DNA from: CAZEJK01 sp964512045
Lineage (GTDB): Bacteria > Acidobacteriota > Thermoanaerobaculia > Thermoanaerobaculales > Sulfomarinibacteraceae
DNA: 18,470 nt
Reading direction: 5' to 3'
Assembly (NCBI GenBank): GCA_964512045.1
Contig: CAZEJK010000095.1
Location: 1-18,470, forward strand
Under the pieces are notes generated by a model. It saw only the letters and a program-made list of their open reading frames with translations, did no database searches and had not been told where the DNA came from. Positions 7,644 through 14,984 of the stretch are shown here, piece by piece. A program made the translations under genes and the position numbers. Each line of letters opens with the position of its first letter. Positions within the stretch are counted from its first letter, which is position 1.

Positions 7644-8627
7644 ATGGGGTTTGGATCACTGCTCACGCCGCAGAGCACCAGCGTCCGGTTGCTGGTGCTG
7701 ATCGTGCTCTGTCTCGGGCTGACCGTCGTCACCATGGGCGGCCTGAAGGTCGGTCTGGAGGCCGCCATCGGCCACTGGGAGTGGTTCGATGATCTGCTCC
7801 GGGTCGAGCACGACGCCACGGCCGAGGCGGCCGGGGCCGCCTACAGCTACGATCTCGGCCGGGCGTCGCGGCGCTACCTGCTCCTGGTCACGCTGGCGGT
7901 GTTTTGGACGCTGCGGCGATGGGTACCGTGGCGATCGCTCGCCCGCCGTGGCCTCCACGGACCGAAGTGGCCGGGCGTGCGGTTCGGCCTCGTTTTGGGC
8001 GGCAGTCTGACGGTGCTGTACGCCGCCTTGCAGCTCGGTGCGGGCCTGCTCAGCTGGTCGATCCCGACGCCGATGGAGTTTTTGGAGGACGCGATCGAGT
8101 TCGCAGTCGGCGCCACTCTCATCGCGCTACTCGAGGAGATCTTCTTCCGCGGCATCGTGTTTCGCGCCATGCTACGCGACTGGGGCCTGTGGCTCGGGAT
8201 CACGGTGTCCAGCGCCGTCTTCGCTGTGCTCCACTGCATCTCCGGAGGCTACCGGGTCACTCCGGGGGTGGACCTGACGGTCGGCTTTCGGATCTTCGCC
8301 GAGTACTTCATCGAGGACGGCTCTCTGGTGCCCGACATGCGTCTGATGGTGGGGTTGTTCCTCCTCGGCGTGGTGCACATCGCGCTCTACTTGCGGACAG
8401 GCTCGCTGTGGGCGGCGATCGGGACCCATGGCGCGCTGGTGTTCTTCTCCAAGCTCACCAAGATCCTGTTCCACCGGGATCAGCCGTTCCCCGAGTGGCT
8501 ATTCGGCGATCCGATCTTCATCGTCTCGGGGGTCGCCTGTTGGGGCTTGTTGCTGGTGGCCCTGGCCGCTACGCATCTCGCACCGCCCGGGCCGCTGGCT
8601 CGCTGGCGGCAGCGGACGTCGCCGTAG
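7644..8627 (+). CDS. CPBP family intramembrane glutamic endopeptidase
   Basis: This is a 327-residue polytopic membrane protein with about seven hydrophobic segments. It carries the motifs of the CPBP (CAAX protease and bacteriocin-processing, ABI/Rce1-like) family: LLEEIFFRG at residues 162-170 (EExxxR with E164, E165 and R169), FAVLH at 193-197 (FxxxH), and GTHGALVF around H262, the third conserved His motif. The Asn often found four residues after that last His is replaced here. The family cleaves substrates within the membrane using Glu and His residues. Known roles include prenyl-protein maturation, bacteriocin processing or immunity, and protein secretion support; no substrate can be named here. 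The ATG at 7644 gives a short N-terminal tail before the first helix and has only a weak Shine-Dalgarno. The gene appears monocistronic. Confidence 0.9.
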   Translation: MGFGSLLTPQSTSVRLLVLIVLCLGLTVVTMGGLKVGLEAAIGHWEWFDDLLRVEHDATAEAAGAAYSYDLGRASRRYLLLVTLAVFWTLRRWVPWRSLARRGLHGPKWPGVRFGLVLGGSLTVLYAALQLGAGLLSWSIPTPMEFLEDAIEFAVGATLIALLEEIFFRGIVFRAMLRDWGLWLGITVSSAVFAVLHCISGGYRVTPGVDLTVGFRIFAEYFIEDGSLVPDMRLMVGLFLLGVVHIALYLRTGSLWAAIGTHGALVFFSKLTKILFHRDQPFPEWLFGDPIFIVSGVACWGLLLVALAATHLAPPGPLARWRQRTSP

Positions 8628-8920
8628 CTGGAGACCGACAACCCCTTTGCTTCATCACGCACTCAGAGGGAGCTCTGGATGCGTTATGTCGGATCAGGTC
8701 AACTCGACGGCCAGGTCTCCGGAAGTCCGGGGCCAGCTCCCGGCATCCCGGGCGGGGACCGGGCCCGTGCCAGAACCGGGTCTGCTCCGGTGCCCGGCGG
8801 CGGCGTCGAGTGGTTCGTGAGGAGTGACAGCCTGCAGTCGTCTCACTGCGGGAGGGCGGGCGGCATTGAGAACTGAGAACTCTTGCCACGCCTTTTCAAA
8901 GATGCGGCGATCGTCAGTCG
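8628..8920. other. Intergenic region between CPBP and a convergent gene
   Basis: This stretch of 293 bases has no gene I can support. A 65-codon frame (8679-8876) follows a purine-rich AGAGGGAG, but its Pro/Gly/Arg-rich product looks non-coding. The 8730-8810 part is very GC-rich with several CCGG/GGGCCC half-repeats. GAGAACT occurs twice in tandem at 8868-8881. No clear terminator with a T-tract was found for either convergent gene. Confidence 0.4.
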
Positions 8921-9376
8921 CTACAGCCCCTCGAGCACGTGATACAAAATGCCGGCCGCAAGCGAGATCTGCAGACCCGCCTTGATCTTCTCCCCCGTCG
9001 ACAGGTCACGCCAGTAGTCCGCCGAGAACAGCTCGCCCGTGTTCAGTCCGCCGGCCGGTGCATAGCCCACCGCATCCAGTCCCACACCCCCCACGTCGAT
9101 CCGTCCGCCGTGAACCAGACCGGCAGTGCCCAGTGCGCCCCGAGCCAGTGACAGCTCGAGATGCAAGCGCCCCATCGGTGCCTCCCACAGTGCGAGTCGA
9201 ACCTCCTGCTGCTCGGAGACCATCATGAGCTGCGGATCGAACAGCTGCACCTTTTGGCCTCCCACGTCGACGAACGTGTGCAGATCCAAAGAGAAGCCCT
9301 CCTGGGCTGACGCTGGCGCTGCCACCAGCATGAGAACCCCGAGCCCAATCACCGCACGCATCGCGTTCGTTCGCAT
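8921..9376 (-). CDS. Exported protein of unknown function
   Basis: This is a 151-residue protein with a clear signal peptide (MRTNAMRAVIGLGVLMLVAA...ASAQ). The mature part is about 125 residues, begins EGFSLDLHTFVDVGGQKVQL, and has no cysteine. The middle is Gly-rich with alternating hydrophobic residues (beta-like). The C-terminus is a short hydrophobic helix (AGLQISLAAGILYHVLEGL) that could be membrane-associated. I do not recognise the family. The ATG at 9374-9376 is preferred over an adjacent in-frame GTG because AGGAGG (9383-9388) lies exactly six bases before it. A TATAAC -10 box at 9394-9399 suggests a short leader. It is divergent from the lamin-tail gene, so the two could share control. 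Confidence 0.75.
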   Translation of the reverse strand: MRTNAMRAVIGLGVLMLVAAPASAQEGFSLDLHTFVDVGGQKVQLFDPQLMMVSEQQEVRLALWEAPMGRLHLELSLARGALGTAGLVHGGRIDVGGVGLDAVGYAPAGGLNTGELFSADYWRDLSTGEKIKAGLQISLAAGILYHVLEGL

Positions 9377-9393
9377 CACGAACCTCCTCTTGT

Positions 9394-9427
9394 GTTATAC
9401 GTCCTCAGGCGAGAATTGGCCATGGTG
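9394..9427 (-). promoter_or_regulatory. Candidate promoter for the 8921-9376 gene
   Basis: On the minus strand TATAAC (9394-9399, five of six to consensus) lies 17 bases downstream of TGGCCA (about 9417-9422, four of six). The start codon is only 17 bases beyond the -10 box, leaving just enough leader for the AGGAGG. Confidence 0.4.
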
Positions 9428-9443
9428 CCCAGGTAGGTCCGGG

Positions 9444-9449
9444 TACAAT
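9444..9449 (+). promoter_or_regulatory. Candidate -10 box for the lamin-tail gene
   Basis: TACAAT on the plus strand matches five of six -10 positions and lies 44 bases before the ATG at 9494. No convincing -35 element is at the right distance, so an activator or alternative sigma factor may be involved. Confidence 0.35.
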
Positions 9450-9493
9450 GAGACCATCGACCACGACATGTGGTCGGTGTGGAGGAGGGAACG

Positions 9494-10171
9494 ATGCGAT
9501 CGGTTCGGCTCAGCGCGGCACTGGTCCTGATCCTGGCCCTCGGCGCGCTGTCTCCGGCCTGGGCACAGGTCTCGGAGCCAGAGCCGTTCTTCTCCGAGTA
9601 CGTGGAAGGCGCGGATGGGAAACGGCAGTCACGCGGCGACTTCGACGATGCGTTGGAGCTGTTCAACCCCACGGCTGCCGCCTTTAACCTGCAGACGTAC
9701 GGCTGCGCCATCTTGCTGTACGTGAACGGAGCGACTCCCGCAACGTCGTTGCCACTGACCGGGGTGATCGACGCCGGCGGGACCATGGTCCTGATCTCCG
9801 ATCTGGCCACCGATCCGAGCTTGATAGCGCTCCTGTCGGATCCAGGCGTCAACGCGGCGCAGCTCACCGGGCTCAGCTTCGACGGCGACGATGCGCTGGA
9901 GCTGGTCTGTACGAGCCTCCCGGCCCGAGCGGACCGGGACATCATCCTCGATGTCATCGGGATCCCGGGCGACACCAACGGGCCGTGGACCGACCCGATC
10001 TCGGGGCTCTCGACCGCGAACTTCGTCCTGCAGAAGATCCCGCCGGACGACCCGTGGGGCTCGATACTCTTCAGCTGGGAGGATTGGAGCGGCTCTGACT
10101 CCTCAAGCTACAATTACGGAGAGCTGGGAGACTTCGTCCCCGTCGAGCTGCTCAGCTTCTCGGTGGAGTAA
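9494..10171 (+). CDS. Exported lamin-tail-domain (LTD) protein
   Basis: This is a 225-residue protein. The ATG at 9494 follows GGAGGAGGG with good spacing and opens a signal peptide (MRSVRLSAALVLILALGALS...AWAQ). The mature part begins FFSEYVEGADGKRQSRGDFD, followed by ALELFNPTAAAFNLQTYGCA. It contains GTMVLISDLATDPSLIALLS, LSFDGDDALELV and DVIGIPGD. This is the bacterial LTD pattern (SEYVEGSxxNKALEIYNPTG...L.G..L.....DG......NGDDAL.L....DVIG). Bacterial LTDs have an Ig-like beta-sandwich fold and occur on secreted or surface proteins, often with nucleases; no second catalytic domain is present here. The C-terminus ends VELLSFSVE with no sorting tail. It is probably a secreted adhesion or structural protein, which is inference. 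Confidence 0.85.
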   Translation: MRSVRLSAALVLILALGALSPAWAQVSEPEPFFSEYVEGADGKRQSRGDFDDALELFNPTAAAFNLQTYGCAILLYVNGATPATSLPLTGVIDAGGTMVLISDLATDPSLIALLSDPGVNAAQLTGLSFDGDDALELVCTSLPARADRDIILDVIGIPGDTNGPWTDPISGLSTANFVLQKIPPDDPWGSILFSWEDWSGSDSSSYNYGELGDFVPVELLSFSVE

Positions 10172-10222
10172 ACCCGACAGCAGACGAGACCGGGCTCTGC
10201 GGGGAACCCAGCCCCAGTTGCT

Positions 10223-10507
10223 CTACGCCTCGGAGACGTCCGAAGTATGGCGCGCCGCCTGACGCTGATGTGAACGCGGGTGGACCACGAAGAAGACCAT
10301 GGCAGCCACCAGCAGAGCGACCAGCGCCGCGGTCGACCACGGCAGTGCCGCTGCTGCCGGTGTCAGTAGCGGCACCATGATGGTCCACAGCGCCTTGCCG
10401 GCCAGTAGCACGGTCAGGAACACCAGCACGGCCGTGCCGAACGCGCCACTGTGCTGGCGTTCGGACAGCCTCGAGCCGGCGGAACGGTGGAAACGGCTTG
10501 TGTGCAT
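10223..10507 (-). CDS. Small two-helix membrane protein of unknown function
   Basis: This is a 94-residue protein. The basic N-terminus (MHTSRFHRSAGSRLSERQHS) is followed by two hydrophobic segments at about residues 24-46 and 53-74. A His/Arg-rich tail (HPRSHQRQAARH) follows. I do not recognise the family. The ATG at 10505-10507 is chosen because GGAGG lies five bases before it; an upstream in-frame extension to 10621 would run through the promoter and operators and is not credible. Expression comes from a near-consensus promoter with two overlapping palindromes (10535-10587), so the gene is probably repressed until a signal is present. The likely repressor is not encoded next to it. The gene converges on the LTD gene 51 bases away. 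Confidence 0.7.
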   Translation of the reverse strand: MHTSRFHRSAGSRLSERQHSGAFGTAVLVFLTVLLAGKALWTIMVPLLTPAAAALPWSTAALVALLVAAMVFFVVHPRSHQRQAARHTSDVSEA

Positions 10508-10534
10508 TGGAACCTCCAGGTCTCGGACAGAATT

Positions 10535-10585
10535 CGACAACTGAGTTGTCGTCTTGTAACTATAGGTTATGACAACTCGATTGTC
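10535..10585. promoter_or_regulatory. Pair of GACAA-N5-TTGTC palindromes, candidate repressor operators
   Basis: Two copies of GACAA-N5-TTGTC lie at 10536-10550 (extended to a 17-bp palindrome, CGACAACT-G-AGTTGTCG, 10535-10551) and 10571-10585. Their spacing is 35 bp. One covers the start-site region and the other the -35/spacer of the promoter at 10559-10587. A third, different palindrome, TAAC-N5-GTTA (10557-10569), sits over the -10 box. This geometry is typical of a dimeric repressor binding twice. The regulator family is not identifiable from the site alone. Confidence 0.65.
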
Positions 10586-10587
10586 AA
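10559..10587 (-). promoter_or_regulatory. Near-consensus sigma70 promoter
   Basis: On the minus strand TTGACA (10582-10587, perfect) and TATAGT (10559-10564, five of six) are exactly 17 bases apart. Transcription should start near 10552, leaving a leader of about 45 bases before the small membrane protein's ATG. The surrounding DNA is markedly more AT-rich than the rest of the window. Confidence 0.75.
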
Positions 10588-10720
10588 TTGTACGGTCGCT
10601 CCGAGTGAGAGGTCTCCCCACTCACTGAGGCGCCGGCGCTCTCGGGCTGAATGGGGCTCTGCGTCTTTGCGACGTCGCGCCTCTCCGTTCCGTGTTCTGG
10701 CGGAAGGGAGCAACGAAGAG

Positions 10721-11287
10721 ATGGTGGTGGACGTTGGGTCGACCCGTTGGTCGGGGCTCCGGGGCCGGCGCGCCGTCCGTCTCGGCCGCTTGCTCCGGCA
10801 GGAGGACTTCATTCTGATCAACGACCTGGTCGGGCTCGCGTGCATCCACATCGGCACGCGCGGTGTCTACGACATCGCTCAGCGCACGGGCGACATGAAG
10901 CTGGCTCTGGTCGCATCGATCATCCTCGGCGAGGTAGCACCGCAGCGCCTCTACTCCGCCCAGCGCGTCACCAGAGCCGACCTCAGCCCCTACGTCCGCC
11001 AAGGTCCCGACGGCGAGCAGTCCCTCGAAGCGCCCGATCGCATCGCCGAGCGGATCTTCGAGATGGTGACCAGCAACCCGGACAACCGGTTCCGTGGCGA
11101 GGCCACCATGGGTGCCCTCACCCTCCTCCGGTACGGCACAGCCGAGCAGCAGCAGCAAGCTCGCGCGGTGCTGGAGGAGATGGCCGAGGGCTCCGACCCA
11201 CGTTTCGCCGAGCTCGCCCGCTGGAGCCTCGCCAACCAGGATGAGATCCTGAGCCTCGAGGAGCTGTGGCGCGAAGAGCGCCCCTAG
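10721..11287 (+). CDS. Helical protein of unknown function
   Basis: This is a 188-residue protein starting MVVDVGSTRWSGLRGRRAVR. The frame is open upstream to 10451, but that part crosses the operator region and is rich in Arg/Ser, so the ATG at 10721 is preferred. It has AGGGAG about ten bases upstream, which is only moderate support. There is no signal peptide. The body is mostly helical. A conserved-looking core (RQEDFILINDLVGLACIHIG, then TRGVYDIAQRTGDMKLALVA) is followed by helices RIAERIFEMV and GALTLLRYGTAEQQQQARAV. These may form a HEAT-like repeat near the C-terminus (LLRYGTAEQ...ARAVLEEMA...DPRFAELARWSLAN). I cannot assign a function. A large minus-strand frame covering the same DNA is a shadow. 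Confidence 0.65.
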   Translation: MVVDVGSTRWSGLRGRRAVRLGRLLRQEDFILINDLVGLACIHIGTRGVYDIAQRTGDMKLALVASIILGEVAPQRLYSAQRVTRADLSPYVRQGPDGEQSLEAPDRIAERIFEMVTSNPDNRFRGEATMGALTLLRYGTAEQQQQARAVLEEMAEGSDPRFAELARWSLANQDEILSLEELWREERP

Positions 11288-11305
11288 CGCACACGCACGA
11301 CTCAC

Positions 11306-11320
11306 GCGGCCACGGGCCGC
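11306..11320 (+). terminator. Short GC hairpin after the 10721-11287 gene
   Basis: GCGGCC-ACG-GGCCGC forms a perfect 6-bp stem with a 3-base loop, 19 bases past the stop codon. No T-tract follows, so termination is only possible. Confidence 0.3.
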
Positions 11321-11431
11321 AACCAAAGTGGTGCTCCCACGGCGCCGATCCCGTCCGAGCGCGCACCCGTGAAGGCACCGCGGACGTGGCCCAAGCCGGT
11401 GTCAAGCGTCCGCGATCAGCTCCGACCCAGG

Positions 11432-11448
11432 CTGAGCGGTTCTGCCGG
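11432..11448 (+). repeat. 17-base repeat, copy 1
   Basis: CTGAGCGGTTCTGCCGG here is identical to 18422-18438, about 7 kb away and in the same orientation. Flanks differ on both sides. Both copies are in non-coding DNA. Confidence 0.55.
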
Positions 11449-11575
11449 CTGGCCGCGAGGGGCAATGGCACCCCGCAGGTCGGATAGACGCCACGCTGGC
11501 TCGTTGCCAGCACCGTGGGCAGGACGTGACCTGTGGACGCGGCCATATCACAGGATACGTGACCTGAACCGTCCG

Positions 11576-11671
11576 GCCAATCCTATCGGGGCGGTCACGA
11601 GCTCGCAGACCGTGCACGAACACCGTCCCGCCCCCGTCGGGCTGCTCGAGGAGGTACAGGTCCGTCATCAC
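11576..11671 (-). pseudogene. C-terminal remnant of a paralogue of the 13381-14811 gene
   Basis: This short minus-strand frame reads MTDLYLLEQPDGGGTVFVHG then LRARDR. The C-terminus of the 13381-14811 protein reads HLYVLEQLADGGKPVVHVWK then VHDR. About half the residues match with one gap. At DNA level ACCTGTAC-TCCTCGAGCAGC is shared except at one base. Nothing resembling the rest of that protein was found here; the frame after about residue 30 is Pro/Arg/Cys-rich and looks non-coding. A deleted tandem copy is the simplest reading. Confidence 0.5.
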
Positions 11672-11691
11672 TCGTACCGACTCAGCTCCGG

Positions 11692-13320
11692 TCAGAAGTA
11701 GATGCCCCCGCGATGCGACGAGTCGAAGCGGCCGGGCTGCAGAAACCGGAACACCTGCTGGTCGTCGACACGCTGCACGAGATCACCCACCTCGCTGGAG
11801 GGAACCAGACGGAACGTGTTCGTCCGGTAGTCGTGGGAGACGATGTAGTAGTCGCCGGCCAGCACCCTCTCCCGGTACTCCTCGAACGGCACGTGCACGA
11901 ACAGGGTGTCCGGCGCCCGGCGATGTGTGCAGAAGCTGACGAAACCGTAGGTGTTGGTCAGGCCGAGCACGCCGGCGTGCCTCCGATACACCCAGCGGTA
12001 GACCGTCGGGAGGTACCAGGGCTTGAGCAGGTACTGTGCGTACAGGTCCTCCACGATCGGTGTGCTATCCGGCTTGAGGAACAGCACAACGGTGTGGTCG
12101 TTCAGCGGCATGTGCGGCACGACCTCCTGTCGGAACGACGCCGCCGCCTGCTGGTGGAGCCTGCCGAGGTAGTCGAAGTCCTGCTCCTGAACGTTGATGC
12201 CCACGATGTGATAGAGCATCACGAGGGCAAATACCGGGATGATGAGGAGGCGGAGAATGGACCTTTCGCGAAGCTCACACTGCGCCAGCAGGCGCTCCAC
12301 CGCATAGCCGACCACGAGTCCCAGACCTGCGAGGGGAATGTAGGAGTAGCGCGATGCCTGATGCGCAACGAACACTGTCGGCAGCGACATCACGGCCATC
12401 CAAACGAGCCCCAGAGCAACGATCCTGGGGGCCTTCCAAAGGGCCACAGCGAGGATCACGAAGAGCACCATTGCCAGCAGCACTGGGATCAGCGTCGGCC
12501 GACCGTCGAGGTGGACCATGCGGATGTAGGTCGGGTCAGGGCCCAGGAAGCCGAGCATCGCCTCCCAGAACCTGGAGAGTGCCGCCCAGTCGAAGGTCAG
12601 GTATCCGTCGCCCTCGCGCTGCGAGCGGATGAGGAGCCCGATACTCCCGACAACCGCACTCATCACCCACAGCGGCGAGGTCTGGGCCAGCCGGCGCCGG
12701 AGCGGCGGCCCATGCGCGACGACCAGGCCGGCAGTGATGACCACCGGGAATAGAGCCGCATTCTCCTTTGCCAACAGCCCGAAGAGAAAGCAGCAGGACG
12801 CCCACCCGGGCCGATCTCGAAGCATCAGGGCGAACGCAGCGAGGCATCCGAGCAGCGCCAACGAGTCGGCGACGCCATACGGTCGGAAGACGGCCTCCAC
12901 GTGCTGATAGCTCAGAGCCCAGTAGAACGCTCCGAGCAGACCGGCCAGGCGACTGGTTGTCAGCCGACCGATAACCAGGCTGAGCAGAGCCACGTTGACC
13001 AGGTGGATCAAGAGAGCCGCTGCCTGGTACACGATGTGGTTGAAGCCGCCGATCAGGTAGCACAGCACGAAGTAGAGCGACTCTGTGGGACGAAAGAAGT
13101 ACGAGTGGTTGCTGTGCTCGAGCACGTGCGGCGGGTGCAGCAGCATCTTCTTGGTATCGAACAACCACTCGAAGTCGTCGTCGGCAAAGAAGTTGTCGAT
13201 CCCAGGAATGAAGCACAGCAGAACAAAGCCGAGCAGAAGACCTTGCCAGAGGAGAAAACCGGCCCTGTCATCCAGATCGAAGAGCCGCTCTCGCTTGTCG
13301 GCCGTGCTTCCGCCAAGCAT
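11692..13320 (-). CDS. Polytopic membrane glycosyltransferase-like protein (GT-C type)
   Basis: This is a 542-residue integral membrane protein with about ten hydrophobic segments through residue 375, then a soluble C-terminal domain of about 165 residues. After the first helix comes IDNFFADDDFEWLF (D47-D49). An acidic motif in the first outer loop is the hallmark of GT-C glycosyltransferases, which use polyprenyl-phosphate sugar donors on the extracytoplasmic face. FFRP and FRPYGVADSLALLG motifs and the overall layout resemble PMT/ArnT/TMTC-like members. The acceptor and sugar cannot be inferred. The soluble tail (VVLFLKPDSTPIVEDLYAQY...) is probably periplasmic. No Shine-Dalgarno is evident before the ATG at 13318-13320. 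The gene lies 60 bases downstream of the exported 13381-14811 gene on the same strand, so the two are probably co-transcribed. Stop is TGA at 11692-11694. Confidence 0.8.
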   Translation of the reverse strand: MLGGSTADKRERLFDLDDRAGFLLWQGLLLGFVLLCFIPGIDNFFADDDFEWLFDTKKMLLHPPHVLEHSNHSYFFRPTESLYFVLCYLIGGFNHIVYQAAALLIHLVNVALLSLVIGRLTTSRLAGLLGAFYWALSYQHVEAVFRPYGVADSLALLGCLAAFALMLRDRPGWASCCFLFGLLAKENAALFPVVITAGLVVAHGPPLRRRLAQTSPLWVMSAVVGSIGLLIRSQREGDGYLTFDWAALSRFWEAMLGFLGPDPTYIRMVHLDGRPTLIPVLLAMVLFVILAVALWKAPRIVALGLVWMAVMSLPTVFVAHQASRYSYIPLAGLGLVVGYAVERLLAQCELRERSILRLLIIPVFALVMLYHIVGINVQEQDFDYLGRLHQQAAASFRQEVVPHMPLNDHTVVLFLKPDSTPIVEDLYAQYLLKPWYLPTVYRWVYRRHAGVLGLTNTYGFVSFCTHRRAPDTLFVHVPFEEYRERVLAGDYYIVSHDYRTNTFRLVPSSEVGDLVQRVDDQQVFRFLQPGRFDSSHRGGIYF

Positions 13321-13380
13321 GAGCGGAGTCTAGCATGCCGAGAAGCTCGAAATCTGCGGCTGAGCGCCTTCGGGACAGCG

Positions 13381-14811
13381 CTACTGGGCCCCGGCCCTGC
13401 CAGTTGGGAGCCGGGGCGCCCTGCCACCGCGGTCATGGACCTTCCAGACGTGGACCACCGGCTTGCCGCCGTCCGCGAGCTGCTCGAGGACGTACAGGTG
13501 TCCGTGCTCGCCATCGAACGCCGCAGCAGCAATCCGGTAGCGACGCTGGACGCCCCAGCCGACGTTGACCTCGTCCCAGACCGGAGCGTTCAGGTAGAGG
13601 TGCGCGTCGATATCCAGGATCGCGTACGGTTGTGGCTCCCAGGGCTCGAGGGCTCCGGCGGCGACGCGGGCCAGATCCGCCGGGTCATACAGGATCAGCT
13701 GGGCGTCCCAGCGAGTGCTCCACCAGCCTCGGTAGCTGACGCAATCGACACCCTCCTCGCAGCAGCCGGAGAAGTCCTCCGAAGGACACGACGAGCCGTC
13801 GGCCATCCGGCAGGTCACGAAATCGGTCACGTGCTCGTCGACGCACGCGTGCTCGGGCCCATCGGGATGAATGTAGCCGTACCAGTACTTCGTGCCGGTG
13901 CTCTTGGTGCCGGCAAACAGCACCGCGGAGCGTCCTGACGGTGTGGTCAGCCAGGCGCCGCCCTCCCACTCATCGGGGTGCTGGTAGCCCGCCATGCAAC
14001 GTTCGATCTCCGGCGTGTCGTACACACTCGCGTACAGCAGCAGCGGCGTCTCCGCAAGCCGCGTGCCGGTTGGCGGCGGCGATCCGTCCTCGAGCCACGG
14101 CCGGTACGCGAACAGGGCGGGACCCATCCCGCCTTGACCACCGTCGCGCATCCGGCCGGTGGCCAGCATCCGACCGTGAGCATGGGCTGTAGCCCAAGCC
14201 CGCGGGATCGAGAACAGGTAGCCGGTCGTGCTGTACAGGTCCTGATCTCCGATAAACCAAACGCCCTGCAGGCCCGGGCTCGCCAGATCCGCGCTGAACC
14301 AGGCGTGCGATGCCTCGTCCGGGGGTTGCAGGTGCTGCCCCCAGCAGAGGTGGATGAGCTCGCCCGTGTCCGGGTGGTTCAGGTAGGCCATACCCAGCTT
14401 CGGAATCTCCTCCAGGTTGGTGAAGTACCCGGCAGTCACATCGTTGAAGCCCTGAACAAGCTCGGCGGTTGGCAGATCCTCCACATGTCCGGCGATCACC
14501 GGCTCGGGGATGGAGATCTCGGCCACCTGATCGCCATCCGGCACGCCGCCGTACGCGATCCGGTCGTGACCGGTGAGAAACAGCGAGCCCGGAAAGCCAT
14601 CGGTGCGCGTCGGATTACCGCCAGGACGGAAGGTCATCGCATTCCCGCCGTACGCGAACGTTCGTGGTGGATCCTCGCCACCGGGCAGCCGGAACGCGCC
14701 CACGTACTCGAAGTCCTCTGGCTGGATCAGCGGCTGTGCAACGGCCGACACACCCCAGAGCAGCAGCTGCAACACCACCGTCACGCAGCAAATCCATCCC
14801 ATACCTCTCAT
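13381..14811 (-). CDS. Large exported protein of unknown function with a Cys-rich insert
   Basis: This is a 476-residue protein. The ATG at 14809-14811 is chosen because GGAGGG lies about six bases before it and a signal peptide follows (MRGMGWICCVTVVLQLLLWG...AVAQ). The mature protein starts PLIQPEDFEYVGAFRLPGGE. It contains blocks such as SLFLTGHDRIAYGG, VAEISIPEPVIAGHV, GVWFIGDQDLYSTTGYLFSI and GPALFAYRPW. The alternating strand pattern, repeated G/W turns and GHLYVLEQ.ADGG...VWKV ending suggest a beta-propeller-like fold. A cluster of five cysteines (about residues 334-357, CRMADGSSCPSEDFSGCC...C) probably forms disulfides. No catalytic motif is recognised. It may be a secreted binding protein or hydrolase. 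A remnant of a paralogous C-terminus lies at 11576-11671. It is followed by the GT-C gene, a possible modifier. Confidence 0.75.
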   Translation of the reverse strand: MRGMGWICCVTVVLQLLLWGVSAVAQPLIQPEDFEYVGAFRLPGGEDPPRTFAYGGNAMTFRPGGNPTRTDGFPGSLFLTGHDRIAYGGVPDGDQVAEISIPEPVIAGHVEDLPTAELVQGFNDVTAGYFTNLEEIPKLGMAYLNHPDTGELIHLCWGQHLQPPDEASHAWFSADLASPGLQGVWFIGDQDLYSTTGYLFSIPRAWATAHAHGRMLATGRMRDGGQGGMGPALFAYRPWLEDGSPPPTGTRLAETPLLLYASVYDTPEIERCMAGYQHPDEWEGGAWLTTPSGRSAVLFAGTKSTGTKYWYGYIHPDGPEHACVDEHVTDFVTCRMADGSSCPSEDFSGCCEEGVDCVSYRGWWSTRWDAQLILYDPADLARVAAGALEPWEPQPYAILDIDAHLYLNAPVWDEVNVGWGVQRRYRIAAAAFDGEHGHLYVLEQLADGGKPVVHVWKVHDRGGRAPRLPTGRAGAQ

Positions 14812-14984
14812 GGTCACCCTCCGCGAGGACAGTGCTCCAATGCTCTCTCGTTTTCGGCCCCTGCGCAACGTGCGGATCGCAGATTGAGCCGTGCCCGAAG
14901 CGTGCCGCCTGGAACCATCCGCAGCCAGACGCATCTGACATGCATGAACGCCAACCGGCCACTACGGCTGCAAGGAGGCCCACC

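Larger units (their letters stand above)
11321..11691. other. Gene-poor stretch with degraded sequence
   Basis: No intact gene is visible. It holds one copy of a 17-base repeat (11432-11448) shared with the right end of the window. On the minus strand it also holds a fragment resembling the C-terminus of the 13381-14811 protein (11576-11671). It reads as decayed coding DNA rather than a compact intergenic region. Confidence 0.4.

Noticed and set aside
8679..8876. 65-codon frame after a purine-rich AGAGGGAG
   Set aside because: Pro/Gly/Arg-rich product, no domain, and no support beyond the possible ribosome binding site.
10187..10215. Possible GGGCT...AGCCC terminator between the convergent LTD and small membrane genes
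   Set aside because: The stem is only 5 bp with a long loop and no T-tract on either strand.
10622..11326. Minus-strand open frame of 234 codons
   Set aside because: It is opposite the 10721-11287 gene, has no good start signal, and its product is an Ala/Gly/Arg-rich shadow.
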